DNA from: Streptomyces sp. NRRL F-6131
GTDB lineage: Bacteria > Actinomycetota > Actinomycetes > Streptomycetales > Streptomycetaceae
DNA length: 64,000 nt
Assembly (NCBI GenBank): GCA_000719695.1
Contig: JOHN01000027.1
Location: 1 to 64,000 of the forward strand
Direction of reading: 5' to 3'
Shown here piece by piece: positions 56,031 through 63,110 of this stretch (its first letter is position 1; each line of letters begins with the position of its first letter). The position numbers were made by a program, and so were the translations under genes. The notes beneath the pieces are model-generated. The model saw only the letters and a list, made by a program, of their open reading frames with translations. It ran no database searches and was not told the DNA's origin.

Positions 56031-56648
56031 ATGATGAAGCAGCAGCGGGCTCGGCGCACGCGGGAGAAGGTGCTCGACGCCGCGGCCGAGGAGTTCTCCA
56101 CCCAGGGCTACAGCCGGGCCACCCTCAACGCGGTGGCCCGCCGCACCGGCATGACCAAGGGCGCGCTGTACGGACACTTCGACTCCAAGCGCGCGCTCGC
56201 CGGGGCGTTGATGTCCCAGTCGCGACAGGTCTGGGAGGAGATGCGGCTGACCCGCGACGTCCCGGGCGCCGAGGCCGCCGCCGTCCTGGAGGCGCTGGTG
56301 CTCGACCTGGCGCAACGGCTGAAGGAGGACGTCCGCCTGCGGGCGGCGCTCCGCCTGGCCACCGACGTCCCCGACCCGGCCGCCCCGGCGCCGGACATCT
56401 TCTCCGACGTGCAACGCGGCCTGGTCGCCCTGATCCGCCGCGCCCAGGGCGAGGGCACCATGGCCCCCCGCCCACCCGAACTGGTCGCCCAACTCCTCCT
56501 CGCCGTCCTGCACGGCGCCCCGCACGTCGCCTTCGGCCCCCCGGGCGCCCCCGACGACCCGGCCGCCTACGACGCGGCCTGGCGCATCCTCCTGGACTCC
56601 CTCACCGCGGTCCCCGCGTCCGGGGCGGCCGGGCTGCACAGGTCATGA
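56031..56648 (+). CDS. TetR-family regulator, divergent partner of the ScbR-like gene
   Basis: 205 aa. The HTH is KQQRARRTREKVLDAAAEEFSTQG then RTGMTKGALYGHFDSKRALA. The N-terminal KQQRARRTR and GMTKGALYGHF resemble gamma-butyrolactone-receptor and pseudo-receptor proteins, while the C-terminal part (VWEEMRLTRDVPGAEAAAVLEALV) is closer to general TetR proteins. GAGGAGGG lies 4-7 nt before two adjacent ATGs (56031, 56034). Three GAATGTTC-like motifs precede it. Its 3' end overlaps the convergent GNAT gene by 47 bp. Confidence 0.85.
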   Translation: MMKQQRARRTREKVLDAAAEEFSTQGYSRATLNAVARRTGMTKGALYGHFDSKRALAGALMSQSRQVWEEMRLTRDVPGAEAAAVLEALVLDLAQRLKEDVRLRAALRLATDVPDPAAPAPDIFSDVQRGLVALIRRAQGEGTMAPRPPELVAQLLLAVLHGAPHVAFGPPGAPDDPAAYDAAWRILLDSLTAVPASGAAGLHRS

Positions 56649-57078
56649 ACCCGTCCTGCTCCCCGGTCGGGACGAACCCCGCCTTCTCCAACACCCGACC
56701 GGAGGCCGGATTGTCCGGATGGTACGAGGCCCGGACCTCCGACAGCCCGAGCCGCCCGAAGGCCAGGCCGAGGACCTCCCGCACCCCCGCGGTGGCGAAG
56801 CCCCGACCCCACGCGTCCGCCCGGACGATGTAGCTCACCGAGGGGACGGCACGGTCCAGATGGAGCTTGACCACCCCGAGGAGATCACCGTCCACGACCA
56901 GCCCGAGCATGTGGAGCGTACGGGGGCGCTCCGCGGCCGTCACCTCGGCATTGCGCGCGTGGAACCGGGCCCCGGCGGCGTCCATCGCCCCCCGCCCCAG
57001 GTACCTCGTCGCCTCCGCACTGTAGATCCGCACCAGCGCCCCGGCATCCCTGGCGTCCAACTCCCGCAACCCGATCAC
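56602..57078 (-). CDS. GNAT family N-acetyltransferase (RimJ/RimL type)
   Basis: 158 aa. The GNAT core has LGLVVDGDLLGVVKLHLD, then SVSYIVRADAWGRGFATAGVREVLGLAFGRLGLSEVRASYHPDNPASGRVLEKAGF, i.e. the acetyl-CoA loop WGRGFATAG and the N-P-S-RVLEK-GF block of the RimJ-like group. GTG 57078 overlaps the kinase stop by GTGA. Last gene of a three-gene overlapping unit with an atypical kinase and an unknown protein. It may modify a protein or a small molecule; the target is unknown. Confidence 0.9.
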   Translation of the reverse strand: MIGLRELDARDAGALVRIYSAEATRYLGRGAMDAAGARFHARNAEVTAAERPRTLHMLGLVVDGDLLGVVKLHLDRAVPSVSYIVRADAWGRGFATAGVREVLGLAFGRLGLSEVRASYHPDNPASGRVLEKAGFVPTGEQDGFMTCAARPPRTRGPR

Positions 57079-57920
57079 CCGTTCACCCCTCCCAGCAGCC
57101 CACCCAACTCCCCGGCGCTCGGCCGGTCGTCCGGCTCCGCCAGCAGGACGTACCGCAGCCGGGCCTGGAGGGCGGGCCAGGGCGTCACCGTGGACATCGG
57201 GACAGCTCTGCGGGCGACGGCCCGGCGGGTCGTCTCGACGGGTGTGCCCTTGTCGAGACCGGCGGCCTCGTAGTCCAGCGGCCACTTTCCGGTGACACAG
57301 GCCCACAGGGTGCCGGCGAGCGCATAGACGTCCGCGGCCCGGGTCGTGCGGACGGGCTGGGGCCCGGTGATGATCCGAGCAGCCAGTTCGGGCGCGGTGA
57401 GGTGGATCATCGTACCGTCGAACCTCGGCCACGGAACGCTGTCCAGCCGCCGGGACCAGGCGAAGTCGAGGAGGCGGACCGTCCCGTCCTCGCCGTGGAT
57501 CCCGTGCTCGGGCTGGAGGTCCCCGTGCACCCAGCCGTCGGCGTGCAGCGAGGCCACGGCGCGACACAGCCCCAGCGCCGCGGACAGCGCCTCCTCGCGC
57601 CCGCCGCCGTTCTTGCGCACGGATCGGAAGACCGTCCAGGTGGACGGTCCGACCAGCCAGGGGGTGACGTACCAGACCCCGCCGGCGAACCGGCCGGCGG
57701 TGACGGTGTACCCGGGAAGTTGCTCCAGCACCGAGGCTTCCCGAGCGGTGATCTCGGCGGTCTCGCCGGTGCCGAGCTTGATGCTCACCGAGCCCCGCGG
57801 ACCATCGGCCCTCCACACCGTCGAACCCCGGCGGTTGCTGACCTCCTTCGCCTCGACCGGACCGCAGACGGCCTCGGCGGCCGTCAACGCCTCTTCGGCC
57901 CCGATAGGGAACTCGCCCAC
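57075..57920 (-). CDS. Atypical protein kinase-like protein
   Basis: 281 aa with a compact Hanks-type fold. The Lys is in SVSIKLGTGE; the catalytic loop reads WVHGDLQPEHGIHG (HGD instead of HRD, with His where the loop Asn normally sits); the metal motif is LLDFAWSR (DFA instead of DFG), followed by APE-like TAPELAARI and DVYALAGTLWACVTGKWP. The altered HRD/DFG residues suggest weak or non-canonical catalysis or a non-protein substrate. GTG 57920 is chosen with GGAAGG 10 nt upstream; it overlaps the upstream gene by 37 bp. Part of a three-gene cassette of unknown purpose. Confidence 0.85.
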   Translation of the reverse strand: MGEFPIGAEEALTAAEAVCGPVEAKEVSNRRGSTVWRADGPRGSVSIKLGTGETAEITAREASVLEQLPGYTVTAGRFAGGVWYVTPWLVGPSTWTVFRSVRKNGGGREEALSAALGLCRAVASLHADGWVHGDLQPEHGIHGEDGTVRLLDFAWSRRLDSVPWPRFDGTMIHLTAPELAARIITGPQPVRTTRAADVYALAGTLWACVTGKWPLDYEAAGLDKGTPVETTRRAVARRAVPMSTVTPWPALQARLRYVLLAEPDDRPSAGELGGLLGGVNG

Positions 57921-58426
57921 TGTCGAACTGCCTTCCACTCGCAAGGGATGTGCTGGAACACGTCGCGGCCGTCGTCGACGGCCCGGGCCACCGCAGCCGC
58001 CAGGTCGGGGGTGTCCGCCAGGAACCGCGGGTCCAGTGAACGGACGGCCGCGCGCACCGGGAGGAACGAGACGGGCGCCGGGGGGATCCGGGCACCCGTC
58101 CGGCTCGTCTCCCCCACCCCCTCCACGAACTTGCCGACCATCACGCCGACCGGCCCGTACAGGTTCTTCAACGCCCAGTGCGGCCACGCCAGCAGCTCGC
58201 GATGGGTGGCGTCCCCGCAGCGGCCGACGAGCACCACACCCTCGCACGCCAGCAGCCCGTTCGGCCGTGCCAGCAACGGCCGAATCCACTCAGCCGCCTG
58301 TACTCCGGCGTGGAACAACTCGGCTTCGACCCACGACCGCGGGGCGTCGGGCACGACTTCGTAGACGGTCCACCCGATCATGCCGCGCCCTGTGGACGGC
58401 TTCAGGAACGGACAGTGCAGCTCCAT
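57884..58426 (-). CDS. Conserved hypothetical protein (possibly DUF6875-like)
   Basis: 180 aa, soluble. Notable stretches are HCPFLKPSTGRGMIGWTVYEV, LLACEGVVLVGRCGDATHRELLAWPHWALKNLYGPVGVM, read as RCGDATHRELLAW, and PVSFLPVRAAVRSLDPRFLAD. A CPF start and a late SFLPVR...FL block recall DUF6875 proteins, from memory and with low certainty. The start is ATG 58426; TACCTG about 9 nt upstream could give a leaderless message. Its end overlaps the kinase start by 37 bp. No catalytic motif recognised. Confidence 0.75.
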   Translation of the reverse strand: MELHCPFLKPSTGRGMIGWTVYEVVPDAPRSWVEAELFHAGVQAAEWIRPLLARPNGLLACEGVVLVGRCGDATHRELLAWPHWALKNLYGPVGVMVGKFVEGVGETSRTGARIPPAPVSFLPVRAAVRSLDPRFLADTPDLAAAVARAVDDGRDVFQHIPCEWKAVRQWASSLSGPKRR

Positions 58427-58536
58427 CGCGGACAGGTAGCGGGACACGCCTGTGCCGGTCGGACGCTCGGCCCGGCCCCGGACGAGGCGGAGCGCCCCGG
58501 CGGACGGCCGGGGCGCTCCGCCGGGGGACGCGGTGA

Positions 58537-58718
58537 TCACCGGGCGGTCACCGTCGTCGACAGGTCGTCACCGTCACCCGGGGCGGGCGAGCAGTTCCAC
58601 TCCGCCCAGACCTCGCCGGTGTCGCGGTAGCGTCCCAGGGACTCCGTGTCGACCGTGCCGTCGGCACCGGTGAACCAGATTTCCGGCAACGGCCCGTACG
58701 CCTCCTCGTACGCGCTGA
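58537..58718 (-). pseudogene. 3' fragment of an unknown gene
   Basis: An open frame coding for about 60 residues with normal composition (SAYEEAYGPLPEIWFTGADG, GRYRDTGEVWAEWNC) and a TGA stop, but no start codon or ribosome-binding site at its 5' end. Its coding character fades near 58718, exactly where a plus-strand fragment begins. Probably the remains of a gene cut by a rearrangement. The parent family is not recognised. Confidence 0.5.
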
Positions 58719-59030
58719 CCCAGGTGCTTCCTCGCGCTCGGCCGTCCGGATCTGGCGGAGCAGGCACTGACGTCCGCGCTCTCCCAGAAGCTCTCCCCGC
58801 GTCGCCGGGGAGCGGTGCTCGCGGAGCTTGCCGCCCTCGGCGTGGAGCGGCGTGATCTCGGACAGGCCGTTCAGTACGCACATGCCGCGATGGAGCTGGC
58901 CGGGCAGACCGGCTCCGGTTACATCGGGAGGAAGTTGGAGGGCGTTCAGCGCCGGTTGCTGCCGCTCGTGGGCGATGATCGGGCCGCGGTGCTGCATCAG
59001 CGGATTTCGGCGCTCGGGAGCGCCGCCTGA
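58719..59030 (+). pseudogene. C-terminal remnant of a TPR-type XRE regulator
   Basis: The frame reads FLALGRPDLAEQALTSALSQ, then VLAELAALGVERRDLGQAVQ and LEGVQRRLLPLVGDDRAAVL, ending ISALGSAA. This matches the C-terminal TPR half of long Streptomyces Xre regulators, whose HTH and first TPR units should lie upstream but are missing: a stop codon (58716-58718) and an unrelated minus-strand fragment sit there. GTG 58815 could still start a 71-aa product. It lies 14 bp before the next gene, as an intact regulator would. Confidence 0.6.
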
Positions 59031-59044
59031 CGAAGGAGCGAGGG

Positions 59045-59413
59045 ATGTCGGACGAGGGACGGATCTTCCGGGAGGCGTGGATCGCGGGGGTGTCGAAGCA
59101 CTACCCGGGTGAGCCGAAAGCGGGCTATGTCGCTCCCTGGGGCGAGACGCCGGAGTGGGAGCGGGAGTGCGCCTCGGCGGTGTACGGCCAGGTGCGCGAT
59201 TTCGTCGGAGTGAGTGGCGGTACGACGGCGAAGCTCACGCGGGAGCAGAAGGGGCGGTTCGTGGCGACGTGCTGGATCGCTCAGATCCACAAGCACATCG
59301 AGGATCCGAAGCCCGGCTACGTGGCCGACTGGAGTGACCTGCCGAGCTGGCAGCAGGAGACCGATGCGGACATCTTCGAGGCGATCGAGCGGGTGGTCCT
59401 CCGGGCGTCCTGA
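59045..59413 (+). CDS. Hypothetical protein made of two related ~50-residue repeats
   Basis: 122 aa. Repeat 1 (about 8-56) includes FREAWIAGVSKHYPGEPKAGYVAPW and WERECASAVYGQVRDF; repeat 2 (about 70-118) includes ATCWIAQIHKHIEDPKPGYVADW and WQQETDADIFEAIERV. The shared pattern is CWIA--HKH--PKPGYV--W---P-W--E----I---I. It resembles an RYR-type or similar small helical module, but I cannot name it. AAGGAG lies 8 nt before ATG 59045. It follows the degraded XRE regulator and may once have been controlled with it. Confidence 0.75.
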   Translation: MSDEGRIFREAWIAGVSKHYPGEPKAGYVAPWGETPEWERECASAVYGQVRDFVGVSGGTTAKLTREQKGRFVATCWIAQIHKHIEDPKPGYVADWSDLPSWQQETDADIFEAIERVVLRAS

Positions 59414-59507
59414 GGCCGCCCCGGGCGTGAGGCCCGGGGCGGCCGGGGGAGGGGTGGGGCCGGGTGGGAGGAACGTTTCTTCGGGTGCCCGGCCCGGTGG
59501 TGGGGGG

Positions 59508-60425
59508 TCAGCCGTTGGCGAGGGCCTGGAGGCGGTCGAAGGCGCCGTTGAAGAGGTTCTGGTCGCCGGGGAAGACGCCGGAGTCGGCGTGCTGCCAGAT
59601 GGTCTGGTAGCTCCAGCCGGCCGGGAGGGTGCCGACGGTGGAGGCGTAGCGGGCGATCCAGAGGGGGTTGGTGGCGCCGAAGGAGGCGTTGTTGCCGGTG
59701 CACGTGGCCCACCAGTTGGTGGTGGTGTAGATGGTGGGGTAGCGGCCGGTGCGGGTGTGGACGGTGGTGCTGAAGGCCCGGATCCAGCTGACCATGGCGC
59801 TCTGGCTGAGGCCGAAGCAGGTGGCGCCGTAGGGGTTGTACTCGATGTCGAGGGCGGGCGGGAGGGTCTTGCCGTCGCGGGACCAGCCGCCGCCGTGGTC
59901 GACGAACCAGTTGGCCTGGGCGGTGCCGGAGGAGCGGTTCGGCAGGGCGAAGTGGTACGCGCCGCGGATCAGGCCGGCGTTGTAGGAGCCGTTGTACTGC
60001 TGGGTGAAGTACGGGTTGGTGTAGGTGGTGCCCTCGGTGGCCTTGACGTAGGCGAAGCGGGCGCCGTTGGCGCGCACCGAGGACCAGTTGACGTTGCCCT
60101 GGTAGCTGGCGACGTCGAGGCCGGGGGTCTGGGTGACGGCGAGGGCGGCGACCGGGGCGCCGGGGCCCCGGCCCTCGTGGGCGGCGACGGTGGAGCCGGC
60201 GAAGTCGAGCTCGGGGTGGATCGGGGGCAGGTGCCGGTCGGCGGTCCCGGCGGCGGTCCCGGCGGAGGGGGACGCGGGCTCGGCCGCGGACGCCGGGGCG
60301 GCGACGCCGACGGCCAGGGCGACGGCCGTGGCGAGGGCGGCGAGCGCGGGGAGCCGGCGGTGCCGGGGCTTCGGGGCGGTACGGGTGGTTCTGGTGGGGC
60401 TGGCGGAGCGGGAAGTGCTGGGCAT
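59508..60425 (-). CDS. GH25 lysozyme (1,4-beta-N-acetylmuramidase), secreted
   Basis: 305 aa. Signal peptide (RHRRLPALAALATAVALAVG, cleavage near ASAAE), a short Pro/Ala linker, then the GH25 TIM barrel: GLDVASYQGNVNW, RFAYVKATEGTTYTNPYF, GLIRGAYHFALPN and the catalytic acid pair in LPPALDIEYNPYG. It ends TIWQHADSGVFPGDQNLFNG, the usual last barrel strand. It hydrolyses peptidoglycan (muramidase), probably in remodelling, autolysis or competition. ATG 60425 has AGAGGAG 7 nt upstream. No cell-wall-binding repeat is attached. Confidence 0.93.
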   Translation of the reverse strand: MPSTSRSASPTRTTRTAPKPRHRRLPALAALATAVALAVGVAAPASAAEPASPSAGTAAGTADRHLPPIHPELDFAGSTVAAHEGRGPGAPVAALAVTQTPGLDVASYQGNVNWSSVRANGARFAYVKATEGTTYTNPYFTQQYNGSYNAGLIRGAYHFALPNRSSGTAQANWFVDHGGGWSRDGKTLPPALDIEYNPYGATCFGLSQSAMVSWIRAFSTTVHTRTGRYPTIYTTTNWWATCTGNNASFGATNPLWIARYASTVGTLPAGWSYQTIWQHADSGVFPGDQNLFNGAFDRLQALANG

Positions 60426-60753
60426 GACACTCCTCTGGTCCGGTGCTGACGACCCGTGGATTCGCGGACTGCCGGTGCGCGCCGGTGACGGCGCCCGGCC
60501 GCAGCAGGGTAGCCATGTACGCGCCGGCCCGCCAGGTACCGGTGGCCACATCCTGATCGGGTGTGACATGGGGACGGTGCCCACCTCTTGCCGCCCGCCG
60601 GGCCGGCGCGGCGGCGCGTCCCCGTACCGCGCCGGCCCGCCGCCCACGCCCCCACCTGGCCGGGCGCGCCGCCGGGCGCCCGGGCCGCGGCGGCGGGGGC
60701 GGGCGACGGACCCGCTCCCGCCGCCGGGCCTTCCCATCGGGGTCGGCCGGTGG
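60426..60753. other. Spacer between lysozyme and aroA genes
   Basis: 328 bp, both neighbours on the minus strand. It contains the aroA terminator (60689-60725) and the lysozyme promoter region. No further gene was seen. Confidence 0.6.
60689..60725 (-). terminator. Terminator hairpin after aroA
   Basis: 15-bp stem with one mismatch (GGCGGCGGGGGCGGG / CCCGCTCCCGCCGCC) and a 7-nt loop, 29 bp beyond the aroA stop. Confidence 0.75.
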
Positions 60754-61998
60754 TCAGCCGGTGGTCGTCCATTCTTCGCGCAGCCGCCCGAACACCTCGT
60801 GGAACTCGGGGAAGGTCTTCCGCACGCAGCCGGGGTCGTCGAAGGTGATGCCGGGCGTCCGCAGGCCGGTGACGGAGAAGGACATCACCATCCGGTGGTC
60901 GCCGTGCGAGGCGAGTTCGGTGCCGCGCGGGGTGCCCGGAAGGATCTCGATCCAGTCGGGCCCGGTGGCGACGTCGACGCCGAGCCGGCGGAGGTTCTCG
61001 GCGCAGGCGTCCAGCCGGTCGCACTCCTTGATCCGGGTGTTGGCGACGTTCTCGATCCGCACCGGGCCGTCGGCGAACGGGGCGACGGCGGCGAGCGTCG
61101 GCATGGTGTCGGAGATGTCGCGCATGTCGACGGTCAGGCCGGAGAGCCGGCCGCCCGCGGGGCCCTCGACGGTGACCCGGTCGGTGCCGACCTCCACCTT
61201 CGCGCCCATCCGGGCCAGCACGTCGACGAACCGCAGATCGCCCTGGAGCGCGTCCTTGCCGAGCCCGGGGACGGTCAGCCGGCGGCCGGTGAGCGCGGCG
61301 GCGGCGAAGAAGTAGCTCGCGGTGGAGGCGTCCGGCTCGACCGGGTACTCGGTGGCCCGGTAGCCGCCGGGCGCGACCTCGAAGACCTGGCCGGTGCGGG
61401 TCACCGTGGCGCCGAAGGCCCGCATCATGGCGACGGTGATCTCCACGTACGGCGCGGAGACCAGCTCGGTCACGGTGATCCGCAGGCCCTGCTCGGTGAG
61501 CGGGCCGAGCAGCAGCAGCGCGGTCAGGTACTGGGAGGAGAGGCTCGCGTCCAGGGTCAGCTCGCCGCCCCGGACGCCGTCGGCGGCGATCCGCAGCGGG
61601 TGGTGGCCCTCGGCCTCCTCGTGCCGCAGGTCGACGCCGAGGGTGCGCAGCGCCTCGGTCAGCGGGCCGAGCGGGCGGCGGCGCATCTGGGCGGAGGCGT
61701 CGAAGCGGAAGCCGCCGCGGCCGGCCGCGGCGAGCACGGGCAGGAAGCGGGCGGTGGTGGCGCCGTCGCGACAGTAGACGTCGGCGTCGTGGGCGGGGCC
61801 CTGCGGACGCCCCTCGACCGTCCACCGGTCGGGTTCGCGGGTGAGCGCGTAGCCGAGCGCGCCCAGGCCCTCGGCGAAGCCCTCGGTGTCGTCCGAGCGC
61901 AGCGGGCGGAGCAGGGTGGTGGTGCCGTCGGCGGCGGCGGCGAGGAACAGCGCCCGCGCGGTGACCGACTTGGAGCCGGGGATCTCGACGGACGTCAT
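60754..61998 (-). CDS. aroA: 3-phosphoshikimate 1-carboxyvinyltransferase (EPSP synthase), divergent copy
   Basis: 414 aa. Joins shikimate-3-phosphate and PEP in aromatic amino-acid synthesis. Motifs: IPGSKSVTARALFLAAAADG (the usual TNRAL has Ala for Asn), RDGATTARFLPVLAAAG, LDASLSSQYLTALLLLGPL, DASTASYFFAAAALTG, KECDRLDACAENLRRLG and SHGDHRMVMSFSV. The N-terminus is shorter than in typical Streptomyces AroA, with no WPAP-like leader, so this may be a second enzyme tied to a special pathway rather than the housekeeping one. ATG 61998 has GGAGG 4 nt upstream. Four phased repeats lie upstream. Confidence 0.92.
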   Translation of the reverse strand: MTSVEIPGSKSVTARALFLAAAADGTTTLLRPLRSDDTEGFAEGLGALGYALTREPDRWTVEGRPQGPAHDADVYCRDGATTARFLPVLAAAGRGGFRFDASAQMRRRPLGPLTEALRTLGVDLRHEEAEGHHPLRIAADGVRGGELTLDASLSSQYLTALLLLGPLTEQGLRITVTELVSAPYVEITVAMMRAFGATVTRTGQVFEVAPGGYRATEYPVEPDASTASYFFAAAALTGRRLTVPGLGKDALQGDLRFVDVLARMGAKVEVGTDRVTVEGPAGGRLSGLTVDMRDISDTMPTLAAVAPFADGPVRIENVANTRIKECDRLDACAENLRRLGVDVATGPDWIEILPGTPRGTELASHGDHRMVMSFSVTGLRTPGITFDDPGCVRKTFPEFHEVFGRLREEWTTTG

Positions 61999-62404
61999 GG
62001 GGCCTCCGGTGTGAGTGGTTCGGGCGTGAAGGGCGGGGTTCGTCGTGCTGCCATCCTGCCGGAGGCGGCGCGGTGCGGGGGCGGGTGTCCGGCTTTCGGA
62101 CGGTGACCGGAGGCTTTCGGACGGCGGACGGCGGCCTTTCGGACGGTGACTGGAGGGCTTTCGGCCGGGGCAGGACGGCGGTCGGGTAGCGCCGGGGTGG
62201 CGGTCGGGCGGCGGCAGGTCGTCGGCGGGCAGCGGTCCGTCGGCGGTCCGGCGGCTCGGCGGCGCCGGCCGGACGGACACCGGTGCCCGTCCGGCCAGGT
62301 CGGGGCCCCGGCGGGCTGTGGCACGATGCGAGGGATCGGCCGAACGGCCGCCGCCCCCCCCGCCCGGGCCACCGCCGCCCGGGCCGCCCCGAGAAGAGGG
62401 TCCC
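61999..62404. other. Divergent spacer between aroA and GNAT genes
   Basis: 406 bp. Holds the four CTTTCGG repeats near aroA and a CGGCCGAACGGCCG palindrome (62337-62350) near the GNAT gene. No gene recognised. Confidence 0.65.
62091..62168 (-). repeat. Four phased repeats of CCGTCCGAAAG upstream of aroA
   Basis: CTTTCGG begins at 62093, 62114, 62136 and 62158, i.e. spaced 21-22-22 bp (two helical turns), about 95-165 bp upstream of the aroA start. The first and third copies are followed by ACGGTGACYGGA; the fourth is diverged. Could be a protein-binding array or a tandem duplication. Confidence 0.7.
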
Positions 62405-62980
62405 GTGCCCGAGAGCAGCACCAGCCCGGCCGCCGAGGCCGCCGCCACCGACCGGCTCGGCTTCCGCGTCGCGACCACCGCCGATGTGCCCGCCCTGCTG
62501 GACCTGGTGGAGTCCGCCTACCGCGGTGACGCCAGCCGGGCCGGCTGGACCACCGAGGCCGACCTGCTGGCCGGGCAGCGCACCGACACCGAGGGCGTCA
62601 CCGCGGCCGTCACCCACGCCGACGGCGTGGTGCTGCTCGCCGAGCTGGACGGCGAGCTGCTGGCCTGCTGCCAGCTGGAACGCCGGGGCGGGCGCGCCTA
62701 CTTCGGCATGTTCTCGGTGCGTCCGGGCCGTCAGGGCGGCGGCCTCGGGCGGGCCGTGCTCGCGCACGCCGAGCGCTACGCGGCCGAGGAGTGGGGCGTG
62801 GCCGAGATGGAGATGACCGTGATCGAGCAGCGCTCCGAGCTGATCGCCTGGTACGAGCGCCGGGGCTTCCGCCGCACCGGCGACTTCTCGCCGTTCCCGT
62901 ACGGCGACGAGCGCTTCGGCATCCCGCTCCGCTCCGACCTGCGGTTCGAGAAGCTGATCAAGGCGATTACCGTCCGGTAG
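62405..62980 (+). CDS. GNAT family N-acetyltransferase
   Basis: 191 aa. FRVATTADVPALLDLVESAYRGD starts a GNAT domain, with VLLAELDGELLACCQLERR, YFGMFSVRPGRQGGGLGRAVLAHAER (acetyl-CoA loop RQGGGLG) and ELIAWYERRGFRRTGDFSPFP. It matches small-molecule acetyltransferases of the MarR-associated/Eis-unlike type; the substrate is unknown. GTG 62405 has GAAGAGGG 4-5 nt upstream. It is divergent from aroA; a shared palindrome region lies between but no functional link is shown. Confidence 0.88.
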   Translation: MPESSTSPAAEAAATDRLGFRVATTADVPALLDLVESAYRGDASRAGWTTEADLLAGQRTDTEGVTAAVTHADGVVLLAELDGELLACCQLERRGGRAYFGMFSVRPGRQGGGLGRAVLAHAERYAAEEWGVAEMEMTVIEQRSELIAWYERRGFRRTGDFSPFPYGDERFGIPLRSDLRFEKLIKAITVR

Positions 62981-63110
62981 TGATGACGGTGGGTCAGATG
63001 GTGTGCGAATCTGATCCACTGTCAACTCGCTGACCTGGGGCTATGTGCGAAGGTCATGCCCGGTGATCGATTGGTCCAGACCATCGTGAGAGGCTGACCG
63101 GCGCAAGGCC

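Noticed and set aside
55020..56648. Possible secondary-metabolite gene cluster around the butyrolactone-receptor homologue
   Set aside because: No AfsA-type synthase, PKS, NRPS or other biosynthetic core gene within the window; neighbours are a pump, a GNAT and a kinase-like cassette.
62337..62350. CGGCCGAACGGCCG as a further OsdR-type box
   Set aside because: The inner 12 bp fit, but the outer G and C that are constant in the four good boxes are changed, and the GNAT neighbour has no dormancy link. Kept only as a palindrome.
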